64,000 nt of DNA from Paenibacillus sp. SC116 (GCF_024733555.1 NZ_JANIOF010000004.1:62001-126000), one strand, 5' to 3'. Positions 6,450-15,764 are shown, counted from the first letter of the stretch. Numbers and translations: made by a program. The notes: generated by a model not told the origin, from the sequence alone.

Positions 6450-7907
6450 ATGACTGCATACAATAAGTTGAATCTACAATACATTTCTGGTGAATGGCGT
6501 GAAGGAAATAGCGTTACCACTTATGATAATAAAAATCCTTTTAACGATGAGATAGTTGCCCAAATAAAGCTTGCTAGCAAGGAAGATATTCATGAGGCAT
6601 ACATTTCAGCAGAAAAGGCACAGCTTTCGTGGGAAAAAGTAAGCGCTTTCGAAAAGGCAGATATAATGGAGAACGCAGTCTCCATTATGAAAGCTCGTCG
6701 AGAGGAAATCTGCGAGATCATTATTAAGGAGACCGGTTCTACTTATGCGAAAGCGAATGTTGAATTGGACTTTTGTATTGCGATCACAAGAGAAGCCGCA
6801 AGCTTCCCAATGAGAATGGGCGCAGAGATGGTACCATCTCTTGTTCCAGGAAAAGAAAATCGGGTATATCGCCGTCCTGTTGGTGTTGTTGGTGTCATTA
6901 GCCCCTTTAACTTCCCGATGTATTTGTCGATACGCTCGGTAGCACCAGCGTTGGCAACGGGGAATGGAGTTGTCTTGAAGCCAGATGAGCAAACGGCCAT
7001 TAGTGGTGGCTTAATGGTAGCGAAAATTTTCGAAGAAGCGGGTCTTCCGAAAGACCTATTGAATGTAGTAGTAGCTTCGATAAGTGAAATTGGGGATAGC
7101 CTTACTGAGAACCCGATTCCACGAGTTATCTCGTTTACCGGATCTACTCCAGCAGGACTTCATATTGCTCAAATTTGCAGTAGAACGATGAAAAAGGCTG
7201 CGCTGGAATTAGGCGGCAATAACCCGATGCTTGTACTGGAAGATGCTGATGTGGATAGAGCGGTAAAATCGGCAGTGTACGGGAAGTTTTTCCATAGTGG
7301 TCAAATTTGTATGGCTATCAATCGAATTATTGTCCATGAAAGTATTTATGAAACATTCCTCGATAAGTTCGTGGAGGCAGCGAAAAAGCTTAAAGTCGGC
7401 GACCCAAGCGATCACGAGAATGTAATAGGTCCAGTCATTAACCGTAGAGCAGTGGAAAGAATTACGGCGACGATTGAAGAGGCGAAAAAGGAAGGCGCAA
7501 CCGTTGTGCTGGAAGGGAAAGTAGAAGGGAACACGATTTCTCCTTATATTTTAACATCCGTAACCAATGATGTTGCAACTGCACGAAGTGAAATGTTTGG
7601 TCCCGTTGCGACAGTCATTCCTTTCAAAACGGAACAAGAGGGCATAGATATTGCGAACGACACTCCATATGGATTAAGCGCCGCTGTTTATGCAGGCTCT
7701 ATCGAAAAAGGTGTCGAGGTCGCGAAGCAAATTGTATCTGGAATGGTCCATGTCAATGATCAAAGTGTTCATGATGAACCGTTAATTGCTTTTGGCGGCG
7801 AGAAAATGTCAGGATTGGGTCGCTTTGGGGGCAAATGGTCACTGGAGGAATTCACAACGATGCAGTGGATATCTACTCAGAACACAACACGTGAATATCC
7901 ATTTTAA
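6450..7907 (+). CDS. NAD(P)-dependent aldehyde dehydrogenase
   Basis: 485 residues, full length for the family. It oxidises an aldehyde to the acid in the cytoplasm. The Rossmann and catalytic parts are intact: PFNFP with Asn154, the nucleotide-binding FTGSTPAG (229-236), the general base Glu253 in LELGGNN, and nucleophile Cys287 in SGQICMAINR. Overall it resembles benzaldehyde/vanillin-type dehydrogenases such as Bacillus YfmT, but the substrate cannot be read from sequence. Transcribed alone, with a terminator at 7969 and a palindrome 150 bases upstream that may bind its regulator. Confidence 0.92.
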   Translation: MTAYNKLNLQYISGEWREGNSVTTYDNKNPFNDEIVAQIKLASKEDIHEAYISAEKAQLSWEKVSAFEKADIMENAVSIMKARREEICEIIIKETGSTYAKANVELDFCIAITREAASFPMRMGAEMVPSLVPGKENRVYRRPVGVVGVISPFNFPMYLSIRSVAPALATGNGVVLKPDEQTAISGGLMVAKIFEEAGLPKDLLNVVVASISEIGDSLTENPIPRVISFTGSTPAGLHIAQICSRTMKKAALELGGNNPMLVLEDADVDRAVKSAVYGKFFHSGQICMAINRIIVHESIYETFLDKFVEAAKKLKVGDPSDHENVIGPVINRRAVERITATIEEAKKEGATVVLEGKVEGNTISPYILTSVTNDVATARSEMFGPVATVIPFKTEQEGIDIANDTPYGLSAAVYAGSIEKGVEVAKQIVSGMVHVNDQSVHDEPLIAFGGEKMSGLGRFGGKWSLEEFTTMQWISTQNTTREYPF

Positions 7908-7968
7908 AGATGTGAATTGATTTGACTATATAGTCTACAATAAAAAAAACCTTGCAAGTTTTATGCAG

Positions 7969-8007
7969 CCAGTTGTCGATATTGTATCGGCGACTGGTTA
8001 TTTAATT
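7969..8007 (+). terminator. Terminator of the aldehyde dehydrogenase gene
   Basis: CCAGTTGTCGATA pairs with TATCGGCGACTGG (two G-U pairs, 3-base loop), followed by TTATTTAATTT. Confidence 0.75.
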
Positions 8008-8117
8008 TCATTTGAATACGAAACTCCCATAGTCAACTATGTAAAAAAGGAAGCATGTTGAATATTATGATTTTTTATGTTTAATTAAATTACATAAAAC
8101 CAAGGAGTTGGAGATAT

Positions 8118-8534
8118 ATGTATCTGACTGCACAAAAAAATGTAAAAGTGTTAAAGCAATTAAAAGATATTTACAAACAGTTAGAGGACTTGTACGCATC
8201 CCAGCAAAATTTATCTGTAACGCAGCATAAAGTCAAAATAACAGAGATTCGCTCAAAATTACAAGCAGTCCTTCATTCTTGTGAACTGGAGGACTTAAAA
8301 GTCATATATGCAGTAGTTTCGATAGGATGTCATGAAAGAGGTGAACGACATTTCTACGCCAATAATACGATAGAAATTATCGAATTAGAGCTCTGTGAAA
8401 GTGAAGAGGAGTTACTAAATAAGCATAGTAAGTACATTGCATTTCTTAATGAAGAAGAGTTAAGCGATTATTTCTTATCCCAAGTAAGATTAACACAAGA
8501 TTTAAATGAAGGAATGAAAATCTTAAAATTATAA
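8118..8534 (+). CDS. Hypothetical helical protein
   Basis: 138 residues, AAGGAGTTGGAG upstream of ATG. Lys- and Leu-rich helices make up the first 60 residues, likely a coiled coil (LKQLKDIYKQLEDLYAS), followed by a Cys/His-containing middle part (SIGCHERGERHFYANN) and an acidic C-terminal part. Cytoplasmic, no known domain recognised. It forms a two-gene unit with the following 102-residue gene, 16 bases downstream. Confidence 0.6.
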   Translation: MYLTAQKNVKVLKQLKDIYKQLEDLYASQQNLSVTQHKVKITEIRSKLQAVLHSCELEDLKVIYAVVSIGCHERGERHFYANNTIEIIELELCESEEELLNKHSKYIAFLNEEELSDYFLSQVRLTQDLNEGMKILKL

Positions 8535-8550
8535 TAGAGGTGGTAGATTT

Positions 8551-8859
8551 ATGATTGTTTCGATCATGATCCAAGATAATCCATTTTTCTATGACGTAAT
8601 AGATGAAGTGGGGAATAATCTATATAAATTGCAACTTGAGTTTGGAAGATGGCTTAGTAAAATTGAGGGGAATCATCCATTTAAAATATATACAGAAATC
8701 ATTGAAAGCAACGGAGAAGTGTCCTTTGCTGGCTATATGAATATATATGGTCCAGATGATTTTATTGGATGGATTAATGTTGAAAAATATTGCGAGAAAG
8801 TTGCAGTTAAAATCAAAGATTGTATCGATCTAACACCGGTAGCAACCATTCATTTTTGA
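8551..8859 (+). CDS. Hypothetical protein
   Basis: 102 residues, AGAGGTGG upstream of ATG. An alternating pattern with FGRWLSKIEG and FIGWINVEKYC suggests a small alpha/beta fold. Such small paired genes are often immunity or antitoxin-type proteins, but nothing decisive is visible. Co-transcribed with the previous gene; a terminator follows at 8914. Confidence 0.6.
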   Translation: MIVSIMIQDNPFFYDVIDEVGNNLYKLQLEFGRWLSKIEGNHPFKIYTEIIESNGEVSFAGYMNIYGPDDFIGWINVEKYCEKVAVKIKDCIDLTPVATIHF

Positions 8860-8913
8860 AATTTAAAGGGATTACAGAGCTGACGAGATATGTGAATATG
8901 TATCAGGAAAATA

Positions 8914-8956
8914 ACGACCGTTTATGATCTATTGATCTAGAATCGGTTGTTTTTTT
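8914..8956 (+). terminator. Terminator of the 8118-8859 pair
   Basis: ACGACCG pairs with CGGTTGT around an inner GATC/GATC arm, and a run of seven T follows. Confidence 0.65.
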
Positions 8957-8980
8957 GCTTACTATAACGAAGGTGACAAA
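8951..8980 (+). promoter_or_regulatory. Upstream element shared with the ABC transporter operon
   Basis: The 30 bases here match 12659-12688 at 28 positions, including TAACGAAGGTGACAAA. The following bases form TGAC-6-GTCA (8974-8987). The element lies about 150 bases before the acyltransferase start; a TATAAT-like box is at 9052-9057. It may be a binding site for a Bce/YxdJ-type response regulator (inference). Confidence 0.5.
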
Positions 8981-9122
8981 GCCGTCATTAACCTTAATTA
9001 ATTGATTCTGAACTGTAATAGATTCGTAACGAACCCTACATACACGCCGCATATAATAGAGTTTATCGGTATCCCCTATTATTAGGAATTCCACCATTCT
9101 ATTACTTCTTAAGGGAGACAAC

Positions 9123-9149
9123 ATGAGCAATTATGAAATGGTTACATAA
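9123..9149 (+). other. Overlapping 8-codon leader frame at the acyltransferase start
   Basis: ATG 9123 lies 5-6 bases after AAGGGAG and encodes MSNYEMVT before TAA. The real start at 9133 is 16 bases from the same site and out of frame. Translation of the leader might couple to or limit translation of the acyltransferase. It may equally be chance. Confidence 0.25.
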
Positions 9150-11025
9150 AAATTCAGCAAAAAACAATCTCTATCTACCTGGACTTGACGGTCTTCGCGC
9201 ACTAGCGGTGCTTGCCGTTATTGCTTATCATATGAACTTCGATTGGGCTAACGGAGGCTTTTTGGGCGTCGGCATCTTTTTCACGTTGTCGGGGTATCTC
9301 ATCACCGATTTGCTTCTGGAAGAAAATCGTCGGAACGAAAAGATCGACTTGAAGACTTTTTATATACGTAGGTCTCGAAGACTGCTGCCAGCACTCTTGT
9401 CCGTACTCGTCGTCACAGTTGCTTGGCTGACGGTAACGGATCCTTCACGGTTAGTTTCCTTACATAAAGAAATCTGGTCAACCTTTTTTTATGCAAACAA
9501 TTGGGTTCTCATTTTAAGCGAGGTATCGTATTTTGATAGTTTTGGGCCGCCATCGCCATTTACGCATTTATGGTCATTGGCTGTGGAAGGGCGGTTTTAT
9601 CTCATTTGGCCGCTCTTGCTTATCATCGCATTGCGATATCGTCTCACACGGGGCTGGCTGCTCACTTGGACTTTGGTTGCCGCAGCTATATCAGCTATCG
9701 CAATGGCTCTTATTTATGAGCCGGGCACAGATCCAAGCCGTGTCTACTATGGCACAGACACACGAGTGTTCGCTCTACTTATCGGTTCCGCATTTGCTAT
9801 CGTCTGTCCTCGTCGGAAGCTTTCAAGCCAAGTTGGGCCCAAGATGAAGCAAATAATCGATATGGTTGGCGTGATTGGATTTATTATTATGATCTACATG
9901 CTGTTCCGTATAAGTGAGTATGATGATTTTGTGTATCGTGGGGGGCTTGTGCTGTTAGCTGTGGCAACAGCCATGCTTATGGCTGCGCTTGCTCATCCTG
10001 CCAGTCGCTTGAACAAGTTGTTCAGTTGGAAGCCGCTGCAATGGATTGGAATACGCTCGTACTCCCTTTATCTTTGGCATTATCCGGTTATTATGCTGAC
10101 AAATCCCGCTGTAGATACGGATGGCTTCAATGCTGTCCGTTCTGTCGCTCAGATTATCGTGAGTCTCGTGCTTGCCGACCTGTCCTGGCGTTATATCGAA
10201 GAACCGATTCGCAAAGGCGCGATTGGCGTATGGTGGGCGAGACTGAGATCGAAGGAATGGACATGGCGCACAATCACGTGGCGGCAAAGGACGGTATCGG
10301 CTTATATTGCTGTATTGCTTATCCTTTTTGGCTTCGGCATGGGCTATCATGGTAAGGCGCAGCCCGTACAGTCCGCACCGCTCGTACCAGGTTCCTTATC
10401 ATCAGAGACAGCGCTGGATAACTCAAGTTCATCACAGAAGCAGCCAGTAGAAAGTACACAGTCTAAACCGTTAACGCCGAAGAAGCTGCGGCCTGTAACA
10501 AAGCCTACAGAGCAGGCTAATCCTAGCAGCGGTAAAACGGAGAGCAAGTGGTCAGTAACTGCGATTGGAGATTCGGTCATGATTGACGTGGCACCTTACT
10601 TACAGCAACTGATCCCTGGTGCGCATGTTGATGCGAAGATTGGACGTCAAATGTGGGCACTGCCTGATACGCTTACTATGCTGCAAAGGAACGGCAAACT
10701 GGGAGATTACCTTATTATCGCACTTGGTACCAATGGTGTATTTAATCAGAAGCAGCTCGAAGCGCAAATTGATTCCTTACAGAATGTGAAACATATTATT
10801 CTGGTGAATACTCGGATGCCAGAACGTTGGGAACGTGCAGTAAATAAGAAGCTGGCGGAAGTCTCACAGGTGTATCCGAACGTTACGTTGGTCGATTGGT
10901 ACGCTGCCAGCCACGATCAGGACGGTTACTTTGAACCTGATGGAACTCATTTACGCCCCAAAGGTGCCCAAGCTTATGCGGCATTGCTGGCGAGGGCGGT
11001 AGAGTCATTAGCAAAGGCCAGTTAG
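9133..11025 (+). CDS. Membrane O-acyltransferase with C-terminal SGNH domain (OatA-like)
   Basis: 630 residues. Residues about 12-370 form an acyltransferase-3 membrane domain with ten or so helices, starting YLPGLDGLRALAVLAVI and including the His-containing WHYP motif. A linker leads to an extracellular SGNH esterase-type domain with Ser481 in AIGDS, ALGTNG, and Asp603-His606 in DGTHLRPKG. Proteins of this build O-acetylate peptidoglycan or other wall polymers and give resistance to lysozyme and cationic peptides. An 8-codon frame at 9123-9149 has the better-spaced ribosome binding site and overlaps the start. It shares an upstream element with the Bce-type transporter. Confidence 0.9.
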   Translation: MKWLHKNSAKNNLYLPGLDGLRALAVLAVIAYHMNFDWANGGFLGVGIFFTLSGYLITDLLLEENRRNEKIDLKTFYIRRSRRLLPALLSVLVVTVAWLTVTDPSRLVSLHKEIWSTFFYANNWVLILSEVSYFDSFGPPSPFTHLWSLAVEGRFYLIWPLLLIIALRYRLTRGWLLTWTLVAAAISAIAMALIYEPGTDPSRVYYGTDTRVFALLIGSAFAIVCPRRKLSSQVGPKMKQIIDMVGVIGFIIMIYMLFRISEYDDFVYRGGLVLLAVATAMLMAALAHPASRLNKLFSWKPLQWIGIRSYSLYLWHYPVIMLTNPAVDTDGFNAVRSVAQIIVSLVLADLSWRYIEEPIRKGAIGVWWARLRSKEWTWRTITWRQRTVSAYIAVLLILFGFGMGYHGKAQPVQSAPLVPGSLSSETALDNSSSSQKQPVESTQSKPLTPKKLRPVTKPTEQANPSSGKTESKWSVTAIGDSVMIDVAPYLQQLIPGAHVDAKIGRQMWALPDTLTMLQRNGKLGDYLIIALGTNGVFNQKQLEAQIDSLQNVKHIILVNTRMPERWERAVNKKLAEVSQVYPNVTLVDWYAASHDQDGYFEPDGTHLRPKGAQAYAALLARAVESLAKAS

Positions 11026-11060
11026 GGTGGAAATGACGTTTAAAAATTTTCGCCACAAGA

Positions 11061-11106
11061 AAGGATAGGCAGTCAGAGGTTATCTGACAACCTAACCTTT
11101 TTTCGT
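11061..11106 (+). terminator. Terminator of the acyltransferase gene
   Basis: A nested hairpin: AAAGGATAGG pairs with CCTAACCTTT outside GTCAG...CTGAC, followed by T6. Confidence 0.75.
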
Positions 11107-11319
11107 TAGTAGCAGAGAGGGAATCAAGCTTTTGGAGCTGCTTAATTCCCTTGGCTATATCTTATCTGCAATCTATATAATATCTATAGGCTGAGATAAA
11201 GTTATGTATTAGGCTAAGAAAATAAAGTTGTAGACTGGCTCCTGTTGGTTAAGCTAATGGGCAGTAATGTTGAAGAAGTAAATACGTTGCTTACAATATT
11301 GAAGGAAGGAGCAGATAAA

Positions 11320-11862
11320 ATGAATATAGATGAATATGCATGGAATAAACATGAGCAAAGATTAAAAGAACAGACAGAATTTACTTACAGCAAACCTAAA
11401 ATAAAGATATATGATAACAATGAATTAAGAAATAAAATCGAAGAAGAACTTGAAAGATTGCCACAGAAATTACTTTCTCAATGGGCTTTAAAAGTAGCAA
11501 CTCCATACTTAGATTATCTTGATAACCATTTAAAAGATGACCCACGCGTAAATTTAGGAATAGAAACTTTAGAAAAACGAATAGAGGGAAGTATAAGAGC
11601 TTATGATTTACGAAAAGTTGGATTTACTGTGAATGAATTAGCTAAAGAGTCTGAATCTGACGTTAGTAAGTATTCTGCACGTTCATTTGCTCAAGCAATT
11701 GCAACTGGACATATGAGAGGACATGCTATGGTTAGTAGTGATTATGCAATAAAAGTAGTAAATACTTTAACTAATGAATCCTTAGATGCTTCAACAGATG
11801 AAAGGAAAAGACAGCTGAAGATAATAGAAGATTTGCTGATTGATGGGTACTCACAAGCATAA
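11320..11862 (+). CDS. Imm5-like putative immunity protein
   Basis: 180 residues from ATG 11320, which has GGAAGGAG at ideal spacing; the frame extends upstream to 11245 without a start signal. The C-terminal half carries SARSFAQAIATGHMRGHAMV and a YAIKVVN helix, matching the Imm5 family of polymorphic-toxin immunity proteins, all-helical with conserved His/Ala. The protein is acidic and cytoplasmic. No toxin gene is adjacent; it lies about 16 kb from the Rhs locus and may be an orphan immunity gene. Confidence 0.6.
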   Translation: MNIDEYAWNKHEQRLKEQTEFTYSKPKIKIYDNNELRNKIEEELERLPQKLLSQWALKVATPYLDYLDNHLKDDPRVNLGIETLEKRIEGSIRAYDLRKVGFTVNELAKESESDVSKYSARSFAQAIATGHMRGHAMVSSDYAIKVVNTLTNESLDASTDERKRQLKIIEDLLIDGYSQA

Positions 11863-11973
11863 TGAATAATCTAAATGAGCCCATAACACTGAATTAGAAG
11901 CTCAATACTTCCGATTTACAGGGTGATGGGCGATTTATGTTCTATTTAAGGCAGTGCAAGATACTGTTGTTTA

Positions 11974-12064
11974 TCAGACATCATCGTCAGCTAACTCAAC
12001 TGCCTTGCGTTCTTGCGTTCGTAAATCTTCTAAGTTAGCTGGGAGCTTTAACTTTACTTTATCA
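11974..12064 (-). pseudogene. C-terminal gene fragment
   Basis: On the minus strand an open stretch reads SDKVKLKLPANLEDLRTQER and continues to ELADDDV before a stop at 11974-11976. It has no start codon and abuts the VOC gene stop. It looks like the tail of a deleted gene, possibly phage-derived. Weak evidence. Confidence 0.25.
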
Positions 12065-12065
12065 C

Positions 12066-12518
12066 TTATTTATTATTGAGTTGTTCCGCCAAACCGATTA
12101 AAAGCCCTTCATGTCCACGAATGTAGCAGAGCCGATACGAATCTCCGTACTGAACCACTTCACCAACGAGCTGAGCACCAAACTTAGTGAGTCTGGCTAC
12201 CATTTCATCAATGTCTTCAACGGTGAACATAACGCGTAGATAACCGAGGGCATTTACAGGAGCAGTTCGGTGATCTGATATAGTAGGTGGGGTGAGAAAT
12301 CGCGAAAGTTCAATTCGGCTGTGGCCATCTGGAGTAACCATCATCGCAATCTCTACAGACTGTGAACCTAGCCCGGTTACGCGACCAGCCCATTCACCTT
12401 CGACAGTAGCTCGCCCTTCGAGCTTCAAGCCAATCTCCTCAAAGAAAGAGATTGCGTTATCAAGGGATTCTACAACGATGCCCACATTGTCCATTCTTAG
12501 TAATTTGTTATTTGCCAT
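12066..12518 (-). CDS. VOC/glyoxalase-fold protein
   Basis: 150 residues, AAGGAGATAAA upstream of ATG. The protein has the paired beta-alpha-beta-beta-beta modules of vicinal-oxygen-chelate proteins: MDNVGIVVESLDNAISFFEE at the N-terminus, a central IELSRF, and a second module with MFTVEDIDEMVARLTKFGA ending YIRGHEGLLIGLAEQ. These proteins bind metal and act as lyases, dioxygenases or antibiotic-binding proteins; the substrate is not deducible. Single gene, transcribed away from the ABC transporter operon. Confidence 0.85.
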   Translation of the reverse strand: MANNKLLRMDNVGIVVESLDNAISFFEEIGLKLEGRATVEGEWAGRVTGLGSQSVEIAMMVTPDGHSRIELSRFLTPPTISDHRTAPVNALGYLRVMFTVEDIDEMVARLTKFGAQLVGEVVQYGDSYRLCYIRGHEGLLIGLAEQLNNK

Positions 12519-12658
12519 AGTTTTATCTCCTTATGTGTACAAATGTATTACCTGATCCTCTTCCTATTTATTCTATCAATAATTACTAATTCCATCCAAA
12601 CGAATAACGTAGACGATGTCTCAATGAATTAGGAGTAGACTACTTATTCCGAGTCGTC

Positions 12659-12688
12659 TTTTTTGCTTTCTGTAACGAAGGTGACAAA
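12659..12688 (+). promoter_or_regulatory. Upstream element shared with the OatA-like gene
   Basis: The 28/30 match to 8951-8980. It continues into GTGAC...GTCAC (12681-12706), an inverted pair of half-sites. Its position about 100 bases before the ABC transporter start fits a response-regulator site. The regulator gene is not in this window. Confidence 0.5.
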
Positions 12689-12783
12689 ATGGTAAGGTAA
12701 CCGTCACGCTATTCTATGGTTGCTCACCATGAATTCCTGCACAATAGAGACAACAGCAAAACAAAGTGTAGGGGGATTTACAA

Positions 12784-13542
12784 ATGCAAGCACCTGTCGT
12801 TAACATTCAAGACGTTAAAAAAGTGTATGGAAAATCAGGCGCGAATCAATCGTATGCATTGAAGGGCGTATCATTCTCAATTCAAGAAGGCGAATTCGTA
12901 GGTATTATGGGACCATCGGGTTCTGGTAAGACAACGCTATTGAACGTCATTTCGACGCTAGATAAAGCGTCGGACGGCATCATCAAGATTGCAGGCGTCG
13001 ATATTAGCCAAATGAAATCAGGGCAGCTGGCGGACTTCCGTTCGCAGAAGTTGGGCTTTATTTTCCAAGATTTCAACCTTATTGAAAATTTAACGGTGTA
13101 TGAAAATATTGCACTGCCGTTGTCCTTGCAAGGTGTTCCGTCTCGTAAGATTGGACCTAGCGTGCAAAAGGTAGCGGCAACATTAGGGATTGCTGAACTA
13201 TTGCAAAAATATCCTGCGGAGTTGTCAGGCGGTCAGAAGCAGCGTACAGCAGCAGCGCGTGCACTCGTTCATGAGCCAGCGATCATCTTAGGCGATGAGC
13301 CAACAGGGGCGCTCGATTCCAAAAATGCGACGAGCTTGCTCGAAGCGATGACGAATCTCAATGAGCAGCACGGCGTGTCCATTATGATGGTAACGCATGA
13401 TGCATTCAGCGCGAGCTACTGTCAGCGTATTTTGTTCATCCAAGACGGAGAGCTATACAAAGAAATTCGTCGCACCTCAACACGAGAGGTATTTTATCGC
13501 GAAATTCTAGATGTACTTGCCGACTTGGGCACACAAAAATGA
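12784..13542 (+). CDS. ABC transporter ATPase, BceA/YxdL type
   Basis: 252 residues. Walker A GPSGSGKT (43-50), Q-loop, signature LSGGQKQR (about 146), Walker B IILGDEPTGALDS and the H-loop His in VTHDAF are all present. It powers the FtsX-like permease encoded next, which has the large extracellular domain used in sensing and detoxifying cell-wall-active peptides. Order ATPase-permease-YxeA matches yxdL-yxdM-yxeA of Bacillus subtilis, but the two-component genes that normally precede it are absent here. Ribosome binding site GTAGGGGG. Confidence 0.92.
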   Translation: MQAPVVNIQDVKKVYGKSGANQSYALKGVSFSIQEGEFVGIMGPSGSGKTTLLNVISTLDKASDGIIKIAGVDISQMKSGQLADFRSQKLGFIFQDFNLIENLTVYENIALPLSLQGVPSRKIGPSVQKVAATLGIAELLQKYPAELSGGQKQRTAAARALVHEPAIILGDEPTGALDSKNATSLLEAMTNLNEQHGVSIMMVTHDAFSASYCQRILFIQDGELYKEIRRTSTREVFYREILDVLADLGTQK

Positions 13543-13561
13543 CAACAAAGGATGGGTCAGC

Positions 13562-15367
13562 ATGTTAGTTAAGCTTTCAATGTCAGGGCTGAAAAGCAAG
13601 CTCAAAGATTATTTGGTGCTGCTTGTCGGTCTTGTCATCTCGGTTTCGATCTTCTATATGTTCCAGACGCTGGCGTTAAATAAAGCGTTTATTGAATCTA
13701 ATTCAATCATTAGCAGCATTCAGTTTGTGTTCCACGCGGGTTCTGTGCTGTTAGCAGTTATTACGTTTTTCTATATATTGTACGCGAACTCGTTCTTGAT
13801 GACCTTGCGGCAGAAAGAATTCGGTATGTACATGATGCTGGGGGCCAAGAAGCATAAAATTATGATGCTTATGTTCCTAGAAACGATGATTCTCGGTATT
13901 GTATCTTTAGTCATCGGGAATGCAATTGGGATTGGATTGGCACAGGGTGTCGGTCAAATGTTAATGAAACAGCTGGAATTTACGGCTGGCGGCTATAAGG
14001 CGTTCTATATGCCATCGCTGCAAATTACGTGTCTGTTCTTCTTGGTGCTGTTTATTATATCTGCTATTATGAACACGCTGAAACTGTCACGAATCTCTGT
14101 GTTGCAGCTCGTTCATGCGGAATCGCATACCGATCGCCCTGCTGTAAAAGGGAAAATGACAGTAGTGACTGCAATTCTGTCGATTATATTGCTGGCTATC
14201 GGGTATTGGGCAATGTTCAATATGGAGACGCTGCAGCAGCTAGGCATTATTATTTCGTTAATTACGACCACATCAGGTACGTATTTGTTGTTTATGACGT
14301 TCTTGCCGCTTATGATAGGTAGATTGAAAAAGAATAAGAAAAGAAATGAAAAAGGGCTTAATTCGTTTACGTATGCGCAGCTCAGCTTCCGTGTAAATAG
14401 CTTAACCAAAGTGCTCGCTACCGTAGCGATGCTGATCGCACTAGGTGCAGGTGCCATTACAGCAGGAATGGGATTCCAAAACAATGTAATGGTGACGGTA
14501 AATAGTTTTACACCTTACGATTTGGTCATTCATCAGCCAACGGAGCAGGAGAAGGCAGTCATTGATACGATTACATTTACAAGCAAGCAGCAGTACCGCT
14601 ATAAAGTAGATAAGAAATACGTATATTATGTAAAAACGGACTTGGAGCAGCATCCTCCGTTCGCTCCGTATGGAGTAGGGAGAGACAGCTTTGGTCAGTA
14701 CAAGCCTATAACGGAAGCAATCTCAACAGGCGTTGTGGAAAGCGAAAATTGGAATGACGCACTTCGTTTGATTCAACCACATTACTTGTATCTTGAGCAA
14801 CAGGTACAAATTGTGGATGAACAGAAGTACAATCAGCTTCAAGCGAAAGAAAGCAGTGTAATTGTAGGTATATCTGATGATTTCCTTACCTACAAAGAGA
14901 AGTGGGCACAGCTGGATAAGATGCAGGCAGCTAAATATAATCTTTCGGAGATGGTATTGAGTAGTAAATATGCTTCGTATAGCGCCATGCATGGATTCTC
15001 CAGCGGAACGGTATTTATGGGCTTCTTCTTAGGGATTGCATTCTTAGCGATGATGGCGAGCAGCTTGATGTTCAAAATATTGTCTGGTGCAACGAAAGAT
15101 ACTAGCCGCTATCAAATGCTGCACAAAATTGGTGTGCGTCGTGAACGACTGGTGCGTTCGATTTATAAAGAACAGTTTCTCGTATTTTTGTTCCCAGCGA
15201 TTATTGGAATTGCCCATGTTGTTCTCGGCATGGAGATGTTCTCATTCATATTGCGTAATCCATACGATCGCATTTGGGTGCCACTGACGATATTTGCGGT
15301 TATATACGCAGCTTATTATTTCATCACGGTTCAAATGTACAAGCGGATTGTTCTTCCTTCTAAATAG
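13562..15367 (+). CDS. ABC transporter permease, BceB/YxdM type
   Basis: 601 residues from ATG 13562 (AAAGGATGGG upstream); the frame overlaps the ATPase gene but that extension is not needed. Ten membrane segments are expected: an N-terminal FtsX block (RQKEFGMYMMLGAKK is its typical cytoplasmic loop), a large extracellular domain between about residues 310 and 480, and a final three-helix FtsX block (MLHKIGVRRERLVRSI). It partners the preceding ATPase to confer resistance to antimicrobial peptides and probably signals to a histidine kinase encoded elsewhere. Confidence 0.9.
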   Translation: MLVKLSMSGLKSKLKDYLVLLVGLVISVSIFYMFQTLALNKAFIESNSIISSIQFVFHAGSVLLAVITFFYILYANSFLMTLRQKEFGMYMMLGAKKHKIMMLMFLETMILGIVSLVIGNAIGIGLAQGVGQMLMKQLEFTAGGYKAFYMPSLQITCLFFLVLFIISAIMNTLKLSRISVLQLVHAESHTDRPAVKGKMTVVTAILSIILLAIGYWAMFNMETLQQLGIIISLITTTSGTYLLFMTFLPLMIGRLKKNKKRNEKGLNSFTYAQLSFRVNSLTKVLATVAMLIALGAGAITAGMGFQNNVMVTVNSFTPYDLVIHQPTEQEKAVIDTITFTSKQQYRYKVDKKYVYYVKTDLEQHPPFAPYGVGRDSFGQYKPITEAISTGVVESENWNDALRLIQPHYLYLEQQVQIVDEQKYNQLQAKESSVIVGISDDFLTYKEKWAQLDKMQAAKYNLSEMVLSSKYASYSAMHGFSSGTVFMGFFLGIAFLAMMASSLMFKILSGATKDTSRYQMLHKIGVRRERLVRSIYKEQFLVFLFPAIIGIAHVVLGMEMFSFILRNPYDRIWVPLTIFAVIYAAYYFITVQMYKRIVLPSK

Positions 15368-15398
15368 AAACTAACAACGAGATGAGGCAGAAAAAAGT

Positions 15399-15764
15399 AT
15401 GAAGAAAAAAAGTATCACTATTATGATGCTGGTCGTGCTTGTATCGGTTTTAATGGCTGGATGCAATATTCAAAGACTAGGTGCAGACGAGTATTACGTG
15501 AAAATTACAGGCGAAGGCAAGATGGAAGATGGATTCCGTTATTATACGCTGAAGGGCTATGATAAAGATGGTACAGAGAAAGAAATTACCTTCGTGAGCC
15601 ATAAAGAAGAGAGTAAGGGCAAGCTTAGAGAAGATGCCTACCTGCGCATCTATGCAAAGCCAAAAGATAAATCGAAAAAAGAAATCAATGAAGTGACATC
15701 GTATGAAGAGGTTAAAGCAGATGAGCTTCCGCCGAAAGCGAAAGAAAAGCTGGATGCACAATAA
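15399..15764 (+). CDS. yxeA: YxeA family lipoprotein
   Basis: 121 residues with a lipobox LMAGC (Cys22) after a hydrophobic signal, then a small beta domain (YYVKITGEGK, YYTLKGYDKDG) typical of YxeA/DUF1093, and a charged tail. It is membrane-anchored outside the cell. In Bacillus the gene follows the yxdLM transporter, as here, 31 bases downstream. Its exact role is not known; association with peptide-stress transporters is conserved. Confidence 0.8.
   Translation: MKKKSITIMMLVVLVSVLMAGCNIQRLGADEYYVKITGEGKMEDGFRYYTLKGYDKDGTEKEITFVSHKEESKGKLREDAYLRIYAKPKDKSKKEINEVTSYEEVKADELPPKAKEKLDAQ

Noticed and set aside
12612-12666. Terminator just before the ABC transporter's shared element
   Set aside because: A 6-bp AGACGA/TCGTCT pairing before a T-run exists, but no plus-strand gene ends upstream, so its role as a terminator is doubtful.
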